From an uncultured Subdoligranulum sp. (GTDB taxonomy: Bacteria > Bacillota > Clostridia > Oscillospirales > Ruminococcaceae): 64,000 bases of DNA. This document shows positions 1 to 8,422 of this stretch, piece by piece (positions within the stretch are counted from its first letter, which is position 1; each line of letters opens with the position of its first letter). A model generated the notes under the pieces. That model worked only from the letters and a program-made list of their open reading frames with translations, was not told the DNA's origin and searched no databases. The DNA lies in NCBI GenBank assembly GCA_945830575.1, contig CALZZE010000001.1, positions 62,001 to 126,000 on the forward strand. Direction: 5' to 3'. A program made the translations under genes and the position numbers.

Positions 1-2872
1 AGAAAACGAAGTCAACAAGGGCGAGGCGGACTATTGGAAGGGTCTGCGGGAACTGAAGGACAACCTGCAAAAATTCAATGACGGCATCGCGGCGCTGGGC
101 GACGCGGAAAACCAGCTGAACAGCGCCCGCAGCCAGCTGGAGGAAGGGCAGGCCCAGTATGATGCCGGCGCGGCGGAGCTGGAGGCCGCCCGCGGGCAGC
201 TGGAACAGGGCCGCCAGCAGCTGGCACAGCTGGAACAGCTGGCCGAGGGGTACAGCCGCTACTGGGCGGAACTGGAAACCATGGCCGGGACCATCAACGA
301 CAGGATGGGGCTGACCGAAGAAGATGCCGTGACAGCGGAGAAACTGAACGCCCTCTTGGCGGATATCTCGGCGCATCTGCCGGATCCGCTGCCGGAGGAT
401 GACACGGAGCTTCTCACCGCTTTTTTGCAGGCCATGGGACTGCCCGGCCCGGGGGAGGCACCGACGCTGGAGCAGACCATCCAACTGCAGGCGCTTGCCG
501 GAGCGGTGGCGGACTGGCTGGAGGAACAGAATGACCCTGCCTATGTGTTCATCATTGATCGGCTGCGAGAGTTTGCTGAGATAGAGGATCCGGAGCAGGC
601 GCAGGCGAAGGCCGGGGCGGTTTCCGCGTTCATTTGGGAGCAGATCACGAAACATCCCGAGGTATTGGATGCTATCCTGCAGGCGATGGTCGGCATGAAC
701 AGTGAGGAGCTGAGTCAGACACTGCGCATGCTGCTCACCGCATGGCGGCAGATGGACAAGGGCATTGAGCAGACGGCGCAGGCCATGGGCAAGCCCAGAA
801 GCGAAGTGGAAGCGGGGCTGAAAGACGGTTCGCTGGTCGCCAATGCGGAGCGGGAACTGGCGGACGGCGAGGCCCGGTTTGCCGCGGGCGAGCAGCAGCT
901 GGCGGACGCCAAAGCCCAGCTGGAGGACGGCTGGAAACAATACAATGACGGCTGGGCGCTGCTGGCGGAGAAGAAGGTCCATCTGGCAGACGCCCAGCGT
1001 CAGCTGGAGGAGGGCCGCCAAAAGCTGGCGGATGCCCGTGTGGAGCTGGACGATGCCCGCGTGACCCTTGCCGAGAACCTGCAAAAGCTGCGGGACGGCG
1101 AACTGGACTACGAGGACGCGCTGCGCGAGGTGAATGAGCAGCTGGCGGACGCCAGAGCTGAAATCGAGGACGGCGAGGCCAAACTGGCGGAGCTGGAGCC
1201 CCCCGAATGGTACATATGGGACCGCAGCCATAACGTGAGTTGGGCGTCCTTCAAGACCAACGTGGACAAACTGCAGGCCATCACCACCATTTTCCCGGTG
1301 TTTTTCTTCCTTGTGGCGGCGCTGGTGGTGTCCACCACCATGACCCGCATGATCGAGGAGGAACGCCTGCAAATCGGCACCCTCAAGGCGCTGGGCTACC
1401 GCAGCGGCGAGATCATGGTCAAATATCTGCTGTACGCGCTGGCCGCTGCGCTTCTGGGCACCGCGGTGGGTCTGACGGTGGGCTTTTACGCCTTCCCCAC
1501 GGTGATTTGGTCGGCCTACACCATCATGTACTATGTGCCGGTGCTGTATACGCCGTGGCAGTTGGACAAGGCGCTGTTTGCGGGCGGCACCCTCACCGGG
1601 CTGACGGTGGGCGTCACGGCGCTGGCCTGCCGGGCCTCGCTGGCGGAGGCCCCGGCGGCGCTCATGCTGCCCCGCGCCCCCCGCGCCGGACAGCGCATCC
1701 TGTTGGAACGCATCACCCCGCTGTGGCGGCGTCTGCCCTTCACATGGAAGGTCACCTGCCGCAACCTGTTCCGCTACAAAAAGCGGTTCTGGATGACCGT
1801 CATCGGCGTGTCGGGCTGTACGGCGCTGCTGGTCACCGGCTTTGGCATCTCGGATTCGCTGGACGCCATCTGCACCAACCAGTTCGGCAACATCTACCAT
1901 TATGACCTCACCACCGCCATCGCCCACCCGGAGGACACCGCCTCCGGCCCGGCGTATGACTACCTGTACGGGGCGGATTTTGACCGTTCCCTCGCCGCCT
2001 CCATGGAAAAGACCACCCAGCCCAAGGCGGGCACGGCGGGGCTGGAATGTTATCTGATGGTCCCGCAGGATTTGGACGCCTTTGCGGACTTTGCCGACCT
2101 GCATGAGCGGCTGTCCGGAAGCGCCACCCCGCTGGGGGAGCAGGGCGTGGTGGTCACCGAAAAGTTTGCCAAAGAGATGGGCGTCTCGGCGGGGGACACC
2201 CTCACGCTGGAAAACAGCGAGGGGACTTCGGCGGAGTTCACCGTTTCCGGCGTCTGTGAGCATTATGTATTCAATTATGTGTATCTGAGCGCCGCCGCCT
2301 ATGAGGAGGGCTTTGGCACCCCCGCGTCCTGGAACGTCATCCTCACCCGGTTCCGGGAGGACGGCCCCGCGCAGGGGGACATCTCCCGCACGCTGCTGGC
2401 CATGGAAGAGGTGTCCGCCGTCAATTTCACCACCGACCAGATGACCACGGTGCTCAACATGCTGGATTCCATCGACGCGGTGGTGGTGCTCATCATCGTC
2501 TGCGCGGCGGCGCTGGCCTTTGTGGTGCTGTACAATCTGTCCAACATCAACATTGCCGAGCGCGTCAAGGAGATCGCCACCCTCAAGGTGCTGGGCTTCC
2601 ACGACAAGGAGACCTACCGCTACGTCAGCCGGGAAAGCTCGGCGCTCACCCTCATCGGGGCGCTGGCGGGGCTGGTGCTGGGCATCTGGCTGCATCGGTT
2701 CATCATCACCACGGTGGAGGTGGACGCGGTCATGTTTGGCCGCCAGATCCAGTCGCTGAGCTTTGTCTACGCGCTGGTGCTGACGCTGCTGTTCGGCACG
2801 GTGGTCAACCGGGTCATGGGTCTTCGGCTGAAAAAAATCTCCATGGTGGAGAGCATGAAGGCTCCGGAATAA
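1..2872 (+). CDS. FtsX-family ABC transporter permease with long coiled coil (5' end outside window)
   Basis: The frame is open from base 2, so the start lies left of the window; about 956 residues are visible. Roughly the first 400 form an acidic Ala/Leu/Gln-rich coiled coil of repeats such as QLADAKAQLEDG. A membrane core follows (about 1270-1650), then an extracytoplasmic domain and a second helix set up to the C-terminus, where KEIATLKVLGF is a typical FtsX-domain segment. Permeases of this layout work with a MacB/LolD-type ATPase, presumably encoded upstream. The coil would project outside the membrane. Substrate unknown. FtsX assignment firm, role open. Confidence 0.85.
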   Translation, partial: ENEVNKGEADYWKGLRELKDNLQKFNDGIAALGDAENQLNSARSQLEEGQAQYDAGAAELEAARGQLEQGRQQLAQLEQLAEGYSRYWAELETMAGTINDRMGLTEEDAVTAEKLNALLADISAHLPDPLPEDDTELLTAFLQAMGLPGPGEAPTLEQTIQLQALAGAVADWLEEQNDPAYVFIIDRLREFAEIEDPEQAQAKAGAVSAFIWEQITKHPEVLDAILQAMVGMNSEELSQTLRMLLTAWRQMDKGIEQTAQAMGKPRSEVEAGLKDGSLVANAERELADGEARFAAGEQQLADAKAQLEDGWKQYNDGWALLAEKKVHLADAQRQLEEGRQKLADARVELDDARVTLAENLQKLRDGELDYEDALREVNEQLADARAEIEDGEAKLAELEPPEWYIWDRSHNVSWASFKTNVDKLQAITTIFPVFFFLVAALVVSTTMTRMIEEERLQIGTLKALGYRSGEIMVKYLLYALAAALLGTAVGLTVGFYAFPTVIWSAYTIMYYVPVLYTPWQLDKALFAGGTLTGLTVGVTALACRASLAEAPAALMLPRAPRAGQRILLERITPLWRRLPFTWKVTCRNLFRYKKRFWMTVIGVSGCTALLVTGFGISDSLDAICTNQFGNIYHYDLTTAIAHPEDTASGPAYDYLYGADFDRSLAASMEKTTQPKAGTAGLECYLMVPQDLDAFADFADLHERLSGSATPLGEQGVVVTEKFAKEMGVSAGDTLTLENSEGTSAEFTVSGVCEHYVFNYVYLSAAAYEEGFGTPASWNVILTRFREDGPAQGDISRTLLAMEEVSAVNFTTDQMTTVLNMLDSIDAVVVLIIVCAAALAFVVLYNLSNINIAERVKEIATLKVLGFHDKETYRYVSRESSALTLIGALAGLVLGIWLHRFIITTVEVDAVMFGRQIQSLSFVYALVLTLLFGTVVNRVMGLRLKKISMVESMKAPE

Positions 2873-2900
2873 TTTTTGTCACAAAAATGGGCTTTCCCTC

Positions 2901-2929
2901 TTGACAGGGGAAGGCCCATTTACTATAAT
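2901..2929 (+). promoter_or_regulatory. Sigma-A promoter of the marR-ABC exporter operon
   Basis: TTGACA (2901-2906) and TATAAT (2924-2929) are separated by 17 bases, a perfect consensus. The promoter sits inside an inverted repeat (AAATGGGC at 2886-2893, GCCCATTT at 2914-2921) that may also act as a terminator for the upstream permease gene or as an operator. Confidence 0.85.
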
Positions 2930-2936
2930 AAGATTG

Positions 2937-2990
2937 TTTGAATTGAAACAGTTTGAAATTGAACAGTTAGAATCCAAACGATTGGAAAGG
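2937..2990 (+). repeat. 15-base imperfect tandem repeats in the marR leader
   Basis: Three 15-base units, TTTGAATTGAAACAG, TTTGAAATTGAACAG and TTAGAATCCAAACGA, lie head to tail at 2937-2981, with a partial fourth at 2982-2990 merging into the ribosome-binding site. They lie between the -10 box and the start of the MarR gene, a usual place for MarR-family operators. The 15-base period is not a whole number of helical turns, so their role is uncertain. Confidence 0.6.
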
Positions 2991-3000
2991 AGGCCCCCCT

Positions 3001-3489
3001 ACGAAACAGATTCCCACCCCGGAGGAGCACATTGGCGCCGTGCTGCACCGCACCTCCGTTGCCATCCGCTGTGCGTTGGACGCCGCCATCGCCGCGCAGG
3101 TCAGCCCGGAGCTGACCGGCTTGCGGGGCATGGCGCTGGGCTACATCGCGGCCTGCCAGCAGCGGGGAGAGCCGGTCTACCAGCGGGATCTGGAAAACCG
3201 GTTCCACATCAACCGTTCCAGCGTCACCGCCATGCTGCAGGGGCTGGAGCAGTCCGGCTTTATCACCCGCACGGCGGTGGAGCAGGACGCCCGCCTGAAA
3301 AGCCTGTCTCCCACGCCCAAGGGGCTTGCCTGCAACGAGGCGGTGCACACCTGCGTGCGCGACTTTGAAACCCGGCTGCGCAGCGGCATCCCCCGCGAGC
3401 AGCTGGAAATCACCTGTCAGGTCATCGGTCAGCTGATCCGGAATGTGGACGACATGACCGCGGAACTGAACAACGAAAAGAAAGGATGA
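3001..3489 (+). CDS. MarR-family transcriptional regulator (apparent ACG start)
   Basis: A winged-helix MarR repressor of about 162 residues: a DLENRFHINRSSVTAMLQGL recognition region, a wing ending in DARLKSLSPTPKG, and flanking dimerisation helices. It directly precedes two ABC exporter subunits with an ATGA overlap, so it very probably represses that operon in response to a toxic ligand. The start is odd. An excellent AAAGGAGG (2986-2993) sits seven bases before an in-frame ACG at 3001, from which the protein would read (M)KQIPTPEEHIGAVLHR. The first standard in-frame start is GTG at 3040, without a ribosome-binding site and inside the first helix. Either ACG is used or a T-to-C change has occurred. 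Confidence 0.85.
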   Translation, partial: TKQIPTPEEHIGAVLHRTSVAIRCALDAAIAAQVSPELTGLRGMALGYIAACQQRGEPVYQRDLENRFHINRSSVTAMLQGLEQSGFITRTAVEQDARLKSLSPTPKGLACNEAVHTCVRDFETRLRSGIPREQLEITCQVIGQLIRNVDDMTAELNNEKKG

Positions 3490-5264
3490 ACAAAAACTCC
3501 ATGCTCAAAACCCTGTACAAGGAAACAGAGGGCTTTCGTCTGGTGTCCATTCTGACGCCGGTCATGATGATCGGAGAGGTCATCATGGAGATGATCATTC
3601 CCCGTCTGATGTCCTCCATCATTGACGACGGCGTCACCGCAGGCAACCTCGGCCACATCTACCGCATCGGCAGCATCATGGTGGTGGCGGCGGCGGTGGG
3701 TCTGTTCTTCGGCATCATGGGCGGTGTGCTGGGCGCCAAGGCCTCCACCGGCTTTGCCCGCAACCTGCGCCGGTCCATGTTCCGCAACATCCAGACCTTC
3801 AGCTTTGCCAACATCGACAAGTATTCCACCGCGGGCCTTGTCACCCGCATGACCACCGACGTCACCAACCTGCAGAACGCCTACCAGATGATTCTGCGGA
3901 TGTTCGTGCGCGCCCCGGCCAGCATGATCATCGCCATGACGATGGCCTTCCTCATCAACGCCCGTCTGGCCACTGTCTATCTGGTGGCTGTGATGATTCT
4001 GGCCTGCTGCCTCATCTTCATCATGTCCAAGGCCAGCCGGTATTTCTCGGCGGCCTTCAAAAAGTACGATGACCTGAACGAATCCGTGCAGGAGAACGTC
4101 TCCGCCATCCGGGTGGTCAAGGCGTATGTGCGGGAGGATTTTGAGAGCGAGAAGTTCCGCAAGGCCTCCCTCAACGTGCAGAACCTGCTGCTGCGGGCGG
4201 AAAAAATTCTCTCCTTCAACAACCCCCTCATGCAGGGCACCGTCTATACCTGCATCCTGCTTATTTCCTGGCTGGGCGCGCAGATGATCGTCAGCTCGGG
4301 CAACACCGCCTTCACCACCGGCGAGCTGATGAGCATGCTGGCCTACTGCATGAACATCCTCATGAGCCTGATGATGCTGTCCATGGTGTTCATCATGGTG
4401 ACCATGTCCGCCGCCAGCGCCCGCCGCGTGGCCGAGGTGCTGAGCGAGCAGAGCAGCCTCACCAACGGCGAGAACCCCGTCACCGAGGTGAAGGACGGTT
4501 CCGTCAAATTCGACCATGTGTGCTTTTCCTATAAAAAGGACGGCGAACAGGTGCTTACCGATGTCAATCTGGACATTGCCTCCGGCGAAACGGTGGGCAT
4601 CATCGGCGGCACCGGCAGCGCCAAATCCAGTCTGGTGCAGCTGCTGCCCCGCCTGTATGACGTGACCGCCGGCAGTGTGCAGGTGGGCGGTCTGGACGTG
4701 CGCCGCTACGATCTGGAGAGCCTGCGCAACTCCGTGGCCATGGTGCTGCAAAAGAACGAGCTGTTCAGCGGCACCATTGCGGACAACCTGCGCTGGGGCA
4801 ACGAACACGCCACCGAGGAGGAACTGATGGAAGCCTGCCGTCAGGCCTGCGCCGATGAATTCCTTGTCCGGTTCCCGGACGGCCTCAACACCCACATCGA
4901 GCAGGGCGGCACCAACGTGTCCGGCGGCCAGAAACAGCGGCTCTGCATCGCCCGCGCTTTGCTGAAAAAGCCCAAAATTCTGATTCTGGACGACTCTACC
5001 TCCGCGGTGGACACCGCCACCGACGCCAAGATCCGCGCCGCCTTTGCCGAGAAGATCCCCGGCACCACCGTGTTCATTATTGCCCAGCGCATCTCCAGCG
5101 TGGAACACGCCGACCATGTGCTGGTGCTGGATGACGGCAAGGTGGCCGGCTACGGCACCCCGGCGGAACTGCTGGAGAGCAACAGCATCTATCAGGAGGT
5201 TTACCGCAGCCAGACCAAGGGCAGCGGCGACTTTGACGAGAAGGGAGGGGACAGCAATGGCTGA
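3486..5264 (+). CDS. ABC exporter subunit A (degenerate ATP site)
   Basis: A fused six-helix membrane domain and ATPase of 592 residues. Walker A is GGTGSAKSS (about residue 373), signature VSGGQ (about 477), Walker B ILILDDSTSAVD (about 501). The catalytic glutamate after Walker B is Asp, and the switch histidine is Gln (IIAQRISS, about 532). This is the non-hydrolysing half typical of heterodimeric exporters such as BmrCD, LmrCD and TM287/288. Its start overlaps the MarR stop and its end overlaps the next gene by 8 bases. Likely a drug or peptide exporter at the cytoplasmic membrane; substrate cannot be read from sequence. Confidence 0.93.
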   Translation: MNKNSMLKTLYKETEGFRLVSILTPVMMIGEVIMEMIIPRLMSSIIDDGVTAGNLGHIYRIGSIMVVAAAVGLFFGIMGGVLGAKASTGFARNLRRSMFRNIQTFSFANIDKYSTAGLVTRMTTDVTNLQNAYQMILRMFVRAPASMIIAMTMAFLINARLATVYLVAVMILACCLIFIMSKASRYFSAAFKKYDDLNESVQENVSAIRVVKAYVREDFESEKFRKASLNVQNLLLRAEKILSFNNPLMQGTVYTCILLISWLGAQMIVSSGNTAFTTGELMSMLAYCMNILMSLMMLSMVFIMVTMSAASARRVAEVLSEQSSLTNGENPVTEVKDGSVKFDHVCFSYKKDGEQVLTDVNLDIASGETVGIIGGTGSAKSSLVQLLPRLYDVTAGSVQVGGLDVRRYDLESLRNSVAMVLQKNELFSGTIADNLRWGNEHATEEELMEACRQACADEFLVRFPDGLNTHIEQGGTNVSGGQKQRLCIARALLKKPKILILDDSTSAVDTATDAKIRAAFAEKIPGTTVFIIAQRISSVEHADHVLVLDDGKVAGYGTPAELLESNSIYQEVYRSQTKGSGDFDEKGGDSNG

Positions 5265-7185
5265 GCGCGTGAAGGAATTCAAAGGCGGCCCCGGCGGCGG
5301 TCCCCGCGGCCCCCGTCCCAAGATCAAGAACCCCGGCAAGGTGCTGGGACGCATCCTTGGGTACGTCTTAAAATATTATAAGGTACAAAGCGCCATTGTG
5401 GTCTTCTGCATTTTTGCCAGCGTGCTGTGCAATCTGCAGGGCACATGGTTCATGCAGACCCTCATCGACGGTTACATTCTGCCCATGCTCGGCTCCGGCA
5501 GCACGGACTTTTCCGGTCTGCTGTCGGCCATCCTGCGGGTGGCCTGCTTCTACGCGCTGGGCGTGGCGGCGTCCTTCACGCAGGCCCGGCTGATGGCGTA
5601 CATCACGCAGGGCACCTTGAAAAAACTGCGGGACGAGCTGTTCACCCACATGCAGACGCTGCCCATCCGCTACTTTGACAGCCACGCCCACGGCGATATC
5701 ATGTCGGTGTACACCAACGACACCGACACGCTGCGCCAGATGATCTCCCAGTCCATCCCGCAGCTTATCAACAGCTTCATCACCGTTATCAGCACCGCGG
5801 CGCTGATGATCACCCTGTCCTGGCCGCTGGCGCTGGTCACCTTCTTCATGGTGGGCGTCATGCTGATGGTCACCAAGTACCTCACCACCAACTCCAGCAA
5901 GTACTTTGTGGCCCAGCAGGGTGATCTGGGCGCGGTGAACGGCTACATTGAGGAAATGATGACCGGCCAGAAGGTGGTCAAGGTGTTCTGCCACGAGGAG
6001 AAGGCCATCGCGGAATTCAACGAGCTGAACGACCGCCTGTTTGAGAGCGCCGACCGAGCCAACATGTTCTCCAACCTGAACGGCCCCTGCAACGCCCAGC
6101 TGGGCAACCTGTCCTATGTGCTGTGCGCCATGGTGGGCGGCGTGCTGGCGCTGTCCGGCGCCACCGGTCTGACGCTGGGCAAGCTGGCCAGCTTCCTGAC
6201 CTACAACAAGAGCTTCAGCATGCCCATCAACCAGATCTCCATGCAGATCAACTCCATCATCATGGCACTGGCGGGCGGCCAGCGCATCTTTGCGCTGCTG
6301 GACGAGCAGCCGGAGACCAACGAGGGCACCATCACGCTGGTCCATGCCAAGTACACCGCCGACGACGGCGTGACCGAGGCGAACGAGCCCACCGGCACCT
6401 GGGCGTGGAAACAGATGGACGAAAACGGCCAGCCGGTCTACACCGAGCTGAAAGGGGACATCGAGTTCCATGATGTGGACTTCGGCTATGACCCCGAAAA
6501 GATCGTGCTCCATGACATCAATCTGTATGGCCGTCCCGGCCAGAAGATCGCCTTTGTCGGTTCCACCGGCGCGGGCAAGACCACCATCACCAACCTCATC
6601 AACCGGTTCTACGACATCCAGAAGGGCACCATCACCTACGACGGCCACGACATCAAGACCATCGAGAAGAACGCGCTGCGCTCCTCGCTGGGCATCGTTT
6701 TGCAGGACACCCACCTGTTCACCGGCACCGTGATGGAAAACATCCGCTACGGACGCCTGACCGCCACCGATGAGGAGTGCAAAGCCGCGGCACAGCTGGC
6801 CAACGCGGACGGATTCATCCGCCACCTGCCGGACGGCTACAACACCATGCTCACCGGCGACGGCACCAACCTGTCCCAGGGCCAGCGCCAGCTGCTGGCC
6901 ATCGCCCGGGCGGCGGTGGCGGACCCGCCGGTGCTGATTCTGGACGAGGCCACCTCCTCCATCGACACCCGCACAGAAAGCCTTGTGCAGCAGGGCATGG
7001 ACGGCCTGATGTACGGCCGCACCACCTTTGTCATTGCCCACCGCCTGTCCACGGTGCGCAACTCGGACTGCATCATGGTGCTGGAGCAGGGCCGTATTGT
7101 GGAGCGCGGCACCCATGACGAACTGATCGCCCAGAAAGGCCGCTATTATCGCCTGTATACCGGCAATTTTGCGGAAAACAGCTAA
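5257..7185 (+). CDS. ABC exporter subunit B (catalytic ATP site)
   Basis: Partner of the preceding subunit, 642 residues. It begins with a Gly/Pro/Arg-rich tail, then six membrane helices and an ATPase domain with Walker A GSTGAGKTT (about 434), signature LSQGQ (about 538), Walker B LILDEATSS (about 561) and switch histidine IAHRLST (about 592). Unlike subunit A it keeps both the catalytic Glu and His, while its signature is slightly altered (LSQGQ). That is the expected asymmetry of one active and one degenerate composite site. An insertion of about 45 residues before the ATPase strand (LVHAKYTADDGVTEAN...) is longer than usual. The ATGGCTGA overlap with the previous gene indicates translational coupling. 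Confidence 0.93.
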   Translation: MAERVKEFKGGPGGGPRGPRPKIKNPGKVLGRILGYVLKYYKVQSAIVVFCIFASVLCNLQGTWFMQTLIDGYILPMLGSGSTDFSGLLSAILRVACFYALGVAASFTQARLMAYITQGTLKKLRDELFTHMQTLPIRYFDSHAHGDIMSVYTNDTDTLRQMISQSIPQLINSFITVISTAALMITLSWPLALVTFFMVGVMLMVTKYLTTNSSKYFVAQQGDLGAVNGYIEEMMTGQKVVKVFCHEEKAIAEFNELNDRLFESADRANMFSNLNGPCNAQLGNLSYVLCAMVGGVLALSGATGLTLGKLASFLTYNKSFSMPINQISMQINSIIMALAGGQRIFALLDEQPETNEGTITLVHAKYTADDGVTEANEPTGTWAWKQMDENGQPVYTELKGDIEFHDVDFGYDPEKIVLHDINLYGRPGQKIAFVGSTGAGKTTITNLINRFYDIQKGTITYDGHDIKTIEKNALRSSLGIVLQDTHLFTGTVMENIRYGRLTATDEECKAAAQLANADGFIRHLPDGYNTMLTGDGTNLSQGQRQLLAIARAAVADPPVLILDEATSSIDTRTESLVQQGMDGLMYGRTTFVIAHRLSTVRNSDCIMVLEQGRIVERGTHDELIAQKGRYYRLYTGNFAENS

Positions 7186-7242
7186 GGCAACAAAAGTACA
7201 GACACTGGTCAAAATTACCAAAAGAACCATCTAAAAATTATG

Positions 7243-7281
7243 CAAAAAGCCAGTGCGGCCCCCGGCTGCACCGGCTTTTTT
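7243..7281 (+). terminator. Rho-independent terminator of the exporter operon
   Basis: AAAAGCC-A-GTGC-GGCC pairs with GGCT-GCAC-C-GGCTTTT and is followed by further Ts, 60 bases after the exporter stop codon. Confidence 0.85.
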
Positions 7282-7310
7282 GTTCAAAGTGCCGTTCTAT
7301 CGCAGAAAAC

Positions 7311-7339
7311 TTGACGAAATGCCAGAAATTGGCTATAAT
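7311..7339 (+). promoter_or_regulatory. Promoter of the ricin-domain gene
   Basis: TTGACG (7311-7316), 17-base spacer, TATAAT (7334-7339), followed by a leader of about 90 bases. Confidence 0.8.
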
Positions 7340-7436
7340 ATACCTCGTTGCTTACATATATCTTGTGGCACAGGGAGAAAAAGAACGCAATTTCATAGTC
7401 AATATGATGAAACATGAATCAGGAGGAAAACATACA

Positions 7437-8207
7437 ATGGCTACCAAGAAAATCGCTCAGACCGTGATTGCGGAGGATAAGTTCTATACCATCAGCGCCG
7501 CCAACGGCAAGGTCGTGGAGGTCGCTGACTACAACATGGACAACGGCGCCAAGATCCAGCTGTGGGACAACGCCGACAAGGAGTGGCAGCAGTGGGGCTT
7601 TGTCCGCGCCGGTGAGGGCGTCTACCGCATCAAGAACCGTTTCACCGGCAAGATGCTGGACCTGGACCGCGGCGGCGTCAATGACGGCACCCATGTCCAT
7701 CAGTGGGAGGGCGCCAACGCCTCCAGCCAGCTGTGGGTCGTGGAGAACATGAACGACGGCCGCGTCAAGATCAAGAGCAACCTGGCCGGCAAGTGCCTGG
7801 ACACCATCGGCGGCTACACCGAGAACGGCGCCGCCCTGCAGATCTGGGCGGACGTGAGCGGCGAGAACCAGTTCTGGACCATCGCTGAGGTCACCCGCAA
7901 GCCCAAGACCACCGCCAAGGCTGCCAAGGCCAAGGCTGAGACCGAGGAGAAGGTCGTGGAGGCCGCTCCCGTTGTGGAGGCCAAGCCCGAGGTGAAGGTG
8001 GAGGCCAAGGCGGAAGTGAAGGACGAGAAGCCCGCCGCCAAGAAGGTCGAGAAGGCCGTTGAGGTGAAGGCTGAGGAGAAGAAGGTCGAGGAGAAGAAGC
8101 CTGAGGTCAAGGCTGAGAAGCCCGCTGCCATGGCTTCTGCCGCCAAGAAGGCTCTTGCCAAAAAGACCGCTGCCAAGAAGGCTCCCGCCAAGAAGGCCGC
8201 GAAATAA
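7437..8207 (+). CDS. Ricin-type beta-trefoil protein with histone H1-like Lys/Ala-rich tail
   Basis: The start is chosen at ATG 7437 because AGGAGG lies ten bases upstream (7421-7426); an in-frame ATG at 7311 falls in the promoter. The product has 256 residues and no signal peptide. Residues about 15-150 form a ricin fold with QxW-type signatures (IQLWD, WQQWG, SQLWV, NQFWT). Residues 155-256 are low complexity: first alternating Glu/Lys/Val/Ala, then an AKKAAAKKAPAKKAAK-type end resembling histone H1 and bacterial H1-like proteins. Ricin folds usually bind sugars on secreted proteins; such tails usually bind nucleic acid. The combination in a leaderless protein is unusual and its role is unknown. 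It has its own promoter and terminator, and codon use suggests strong expression. Confidence 0.85.
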   Translation: MATKKIAQTVIAEDKFYTISAANGKVVEVADYNMDNGAKIQLWDNADKEWQQWGFVRAGEGVYRIKNRFTGKMLDLDRGGVNDGTHVHQWEGANASSQLWVVENMNDGRVKIKSNLAGKCLDTIGGYTENGAALQIWADVSGENQFWTIAEVTRKPKTTAKAAKAKAETEEKVVEAAPVVEAKPEVKVEAKAEVKDEKPAAKKVEKAVEVKAEEKKVEEKKPEVKAEKPAAMASAAKKALAKKTAAKKAPAKKAAK

Positions 8208-8227
8208 TTGAACCAATAAATCATTGA

Positions 8228-8262
8228 CCCCTGCTGTGGAATCCTCCACGGCAGGGATTTTT
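8228..8262 (+). terminator. Terminator of the ricin-domain gene
   Basis: CCCTGC-T-GTGGA, loop ATCC, TCCAC-G-GCAGGG, then ATTTTTG, 20 bases after the stop codon. Confidence 0.85.
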
Positions 8263-8280
8263 GCTGGCTTTTTATCAAAA

Positions 8281-8392
8281 TATTACGATACAAAAATAAA
8301 TAACTATTTGTATTTTCGAACGAATTGTATTAAATACGGGAAATACAAATCGTAATAACAAACGCTCTGTATATTCTGCCGAAATATACAGA
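8281..8392. repeat. AT-rich island of nested inverted repeats
   Basis: TATTACGAT (8281-8289) mirrors ATCGTAATA (8349-8357), ATTTGTATTT (8306-8315) mirrors AAATACAAAT (8341-8350), and TCTGTATATT (8366-8375) mirrors AATATACAGA (8383-8392). All are perfect. The outer pair is flanked by TA on both sides, as in a small mariner-type MITE. The last hairpin could serve as a weak mntP terminator on the minus strand. Confidence 0.5.
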
Positions 8393-8422
8393 ACGTAAAT
8401 TATACAAAAAGGAAAATCTGCT

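Noticed and set aside
2886-2921. A plain terminator for the FtsX permease gene
   Set aside because: The inverted repeat lacks a U-tract and contains the -35 box of the next promoter, so a terminator role alone is not convincing.
3429-5354. Long minus-strand open frame opposite the ABC exporter genes
   Set aside because: Gly/His/Ala/Val-rich translation without domains; a shadow caused by GC-rich codons of the real genes on the other strand.
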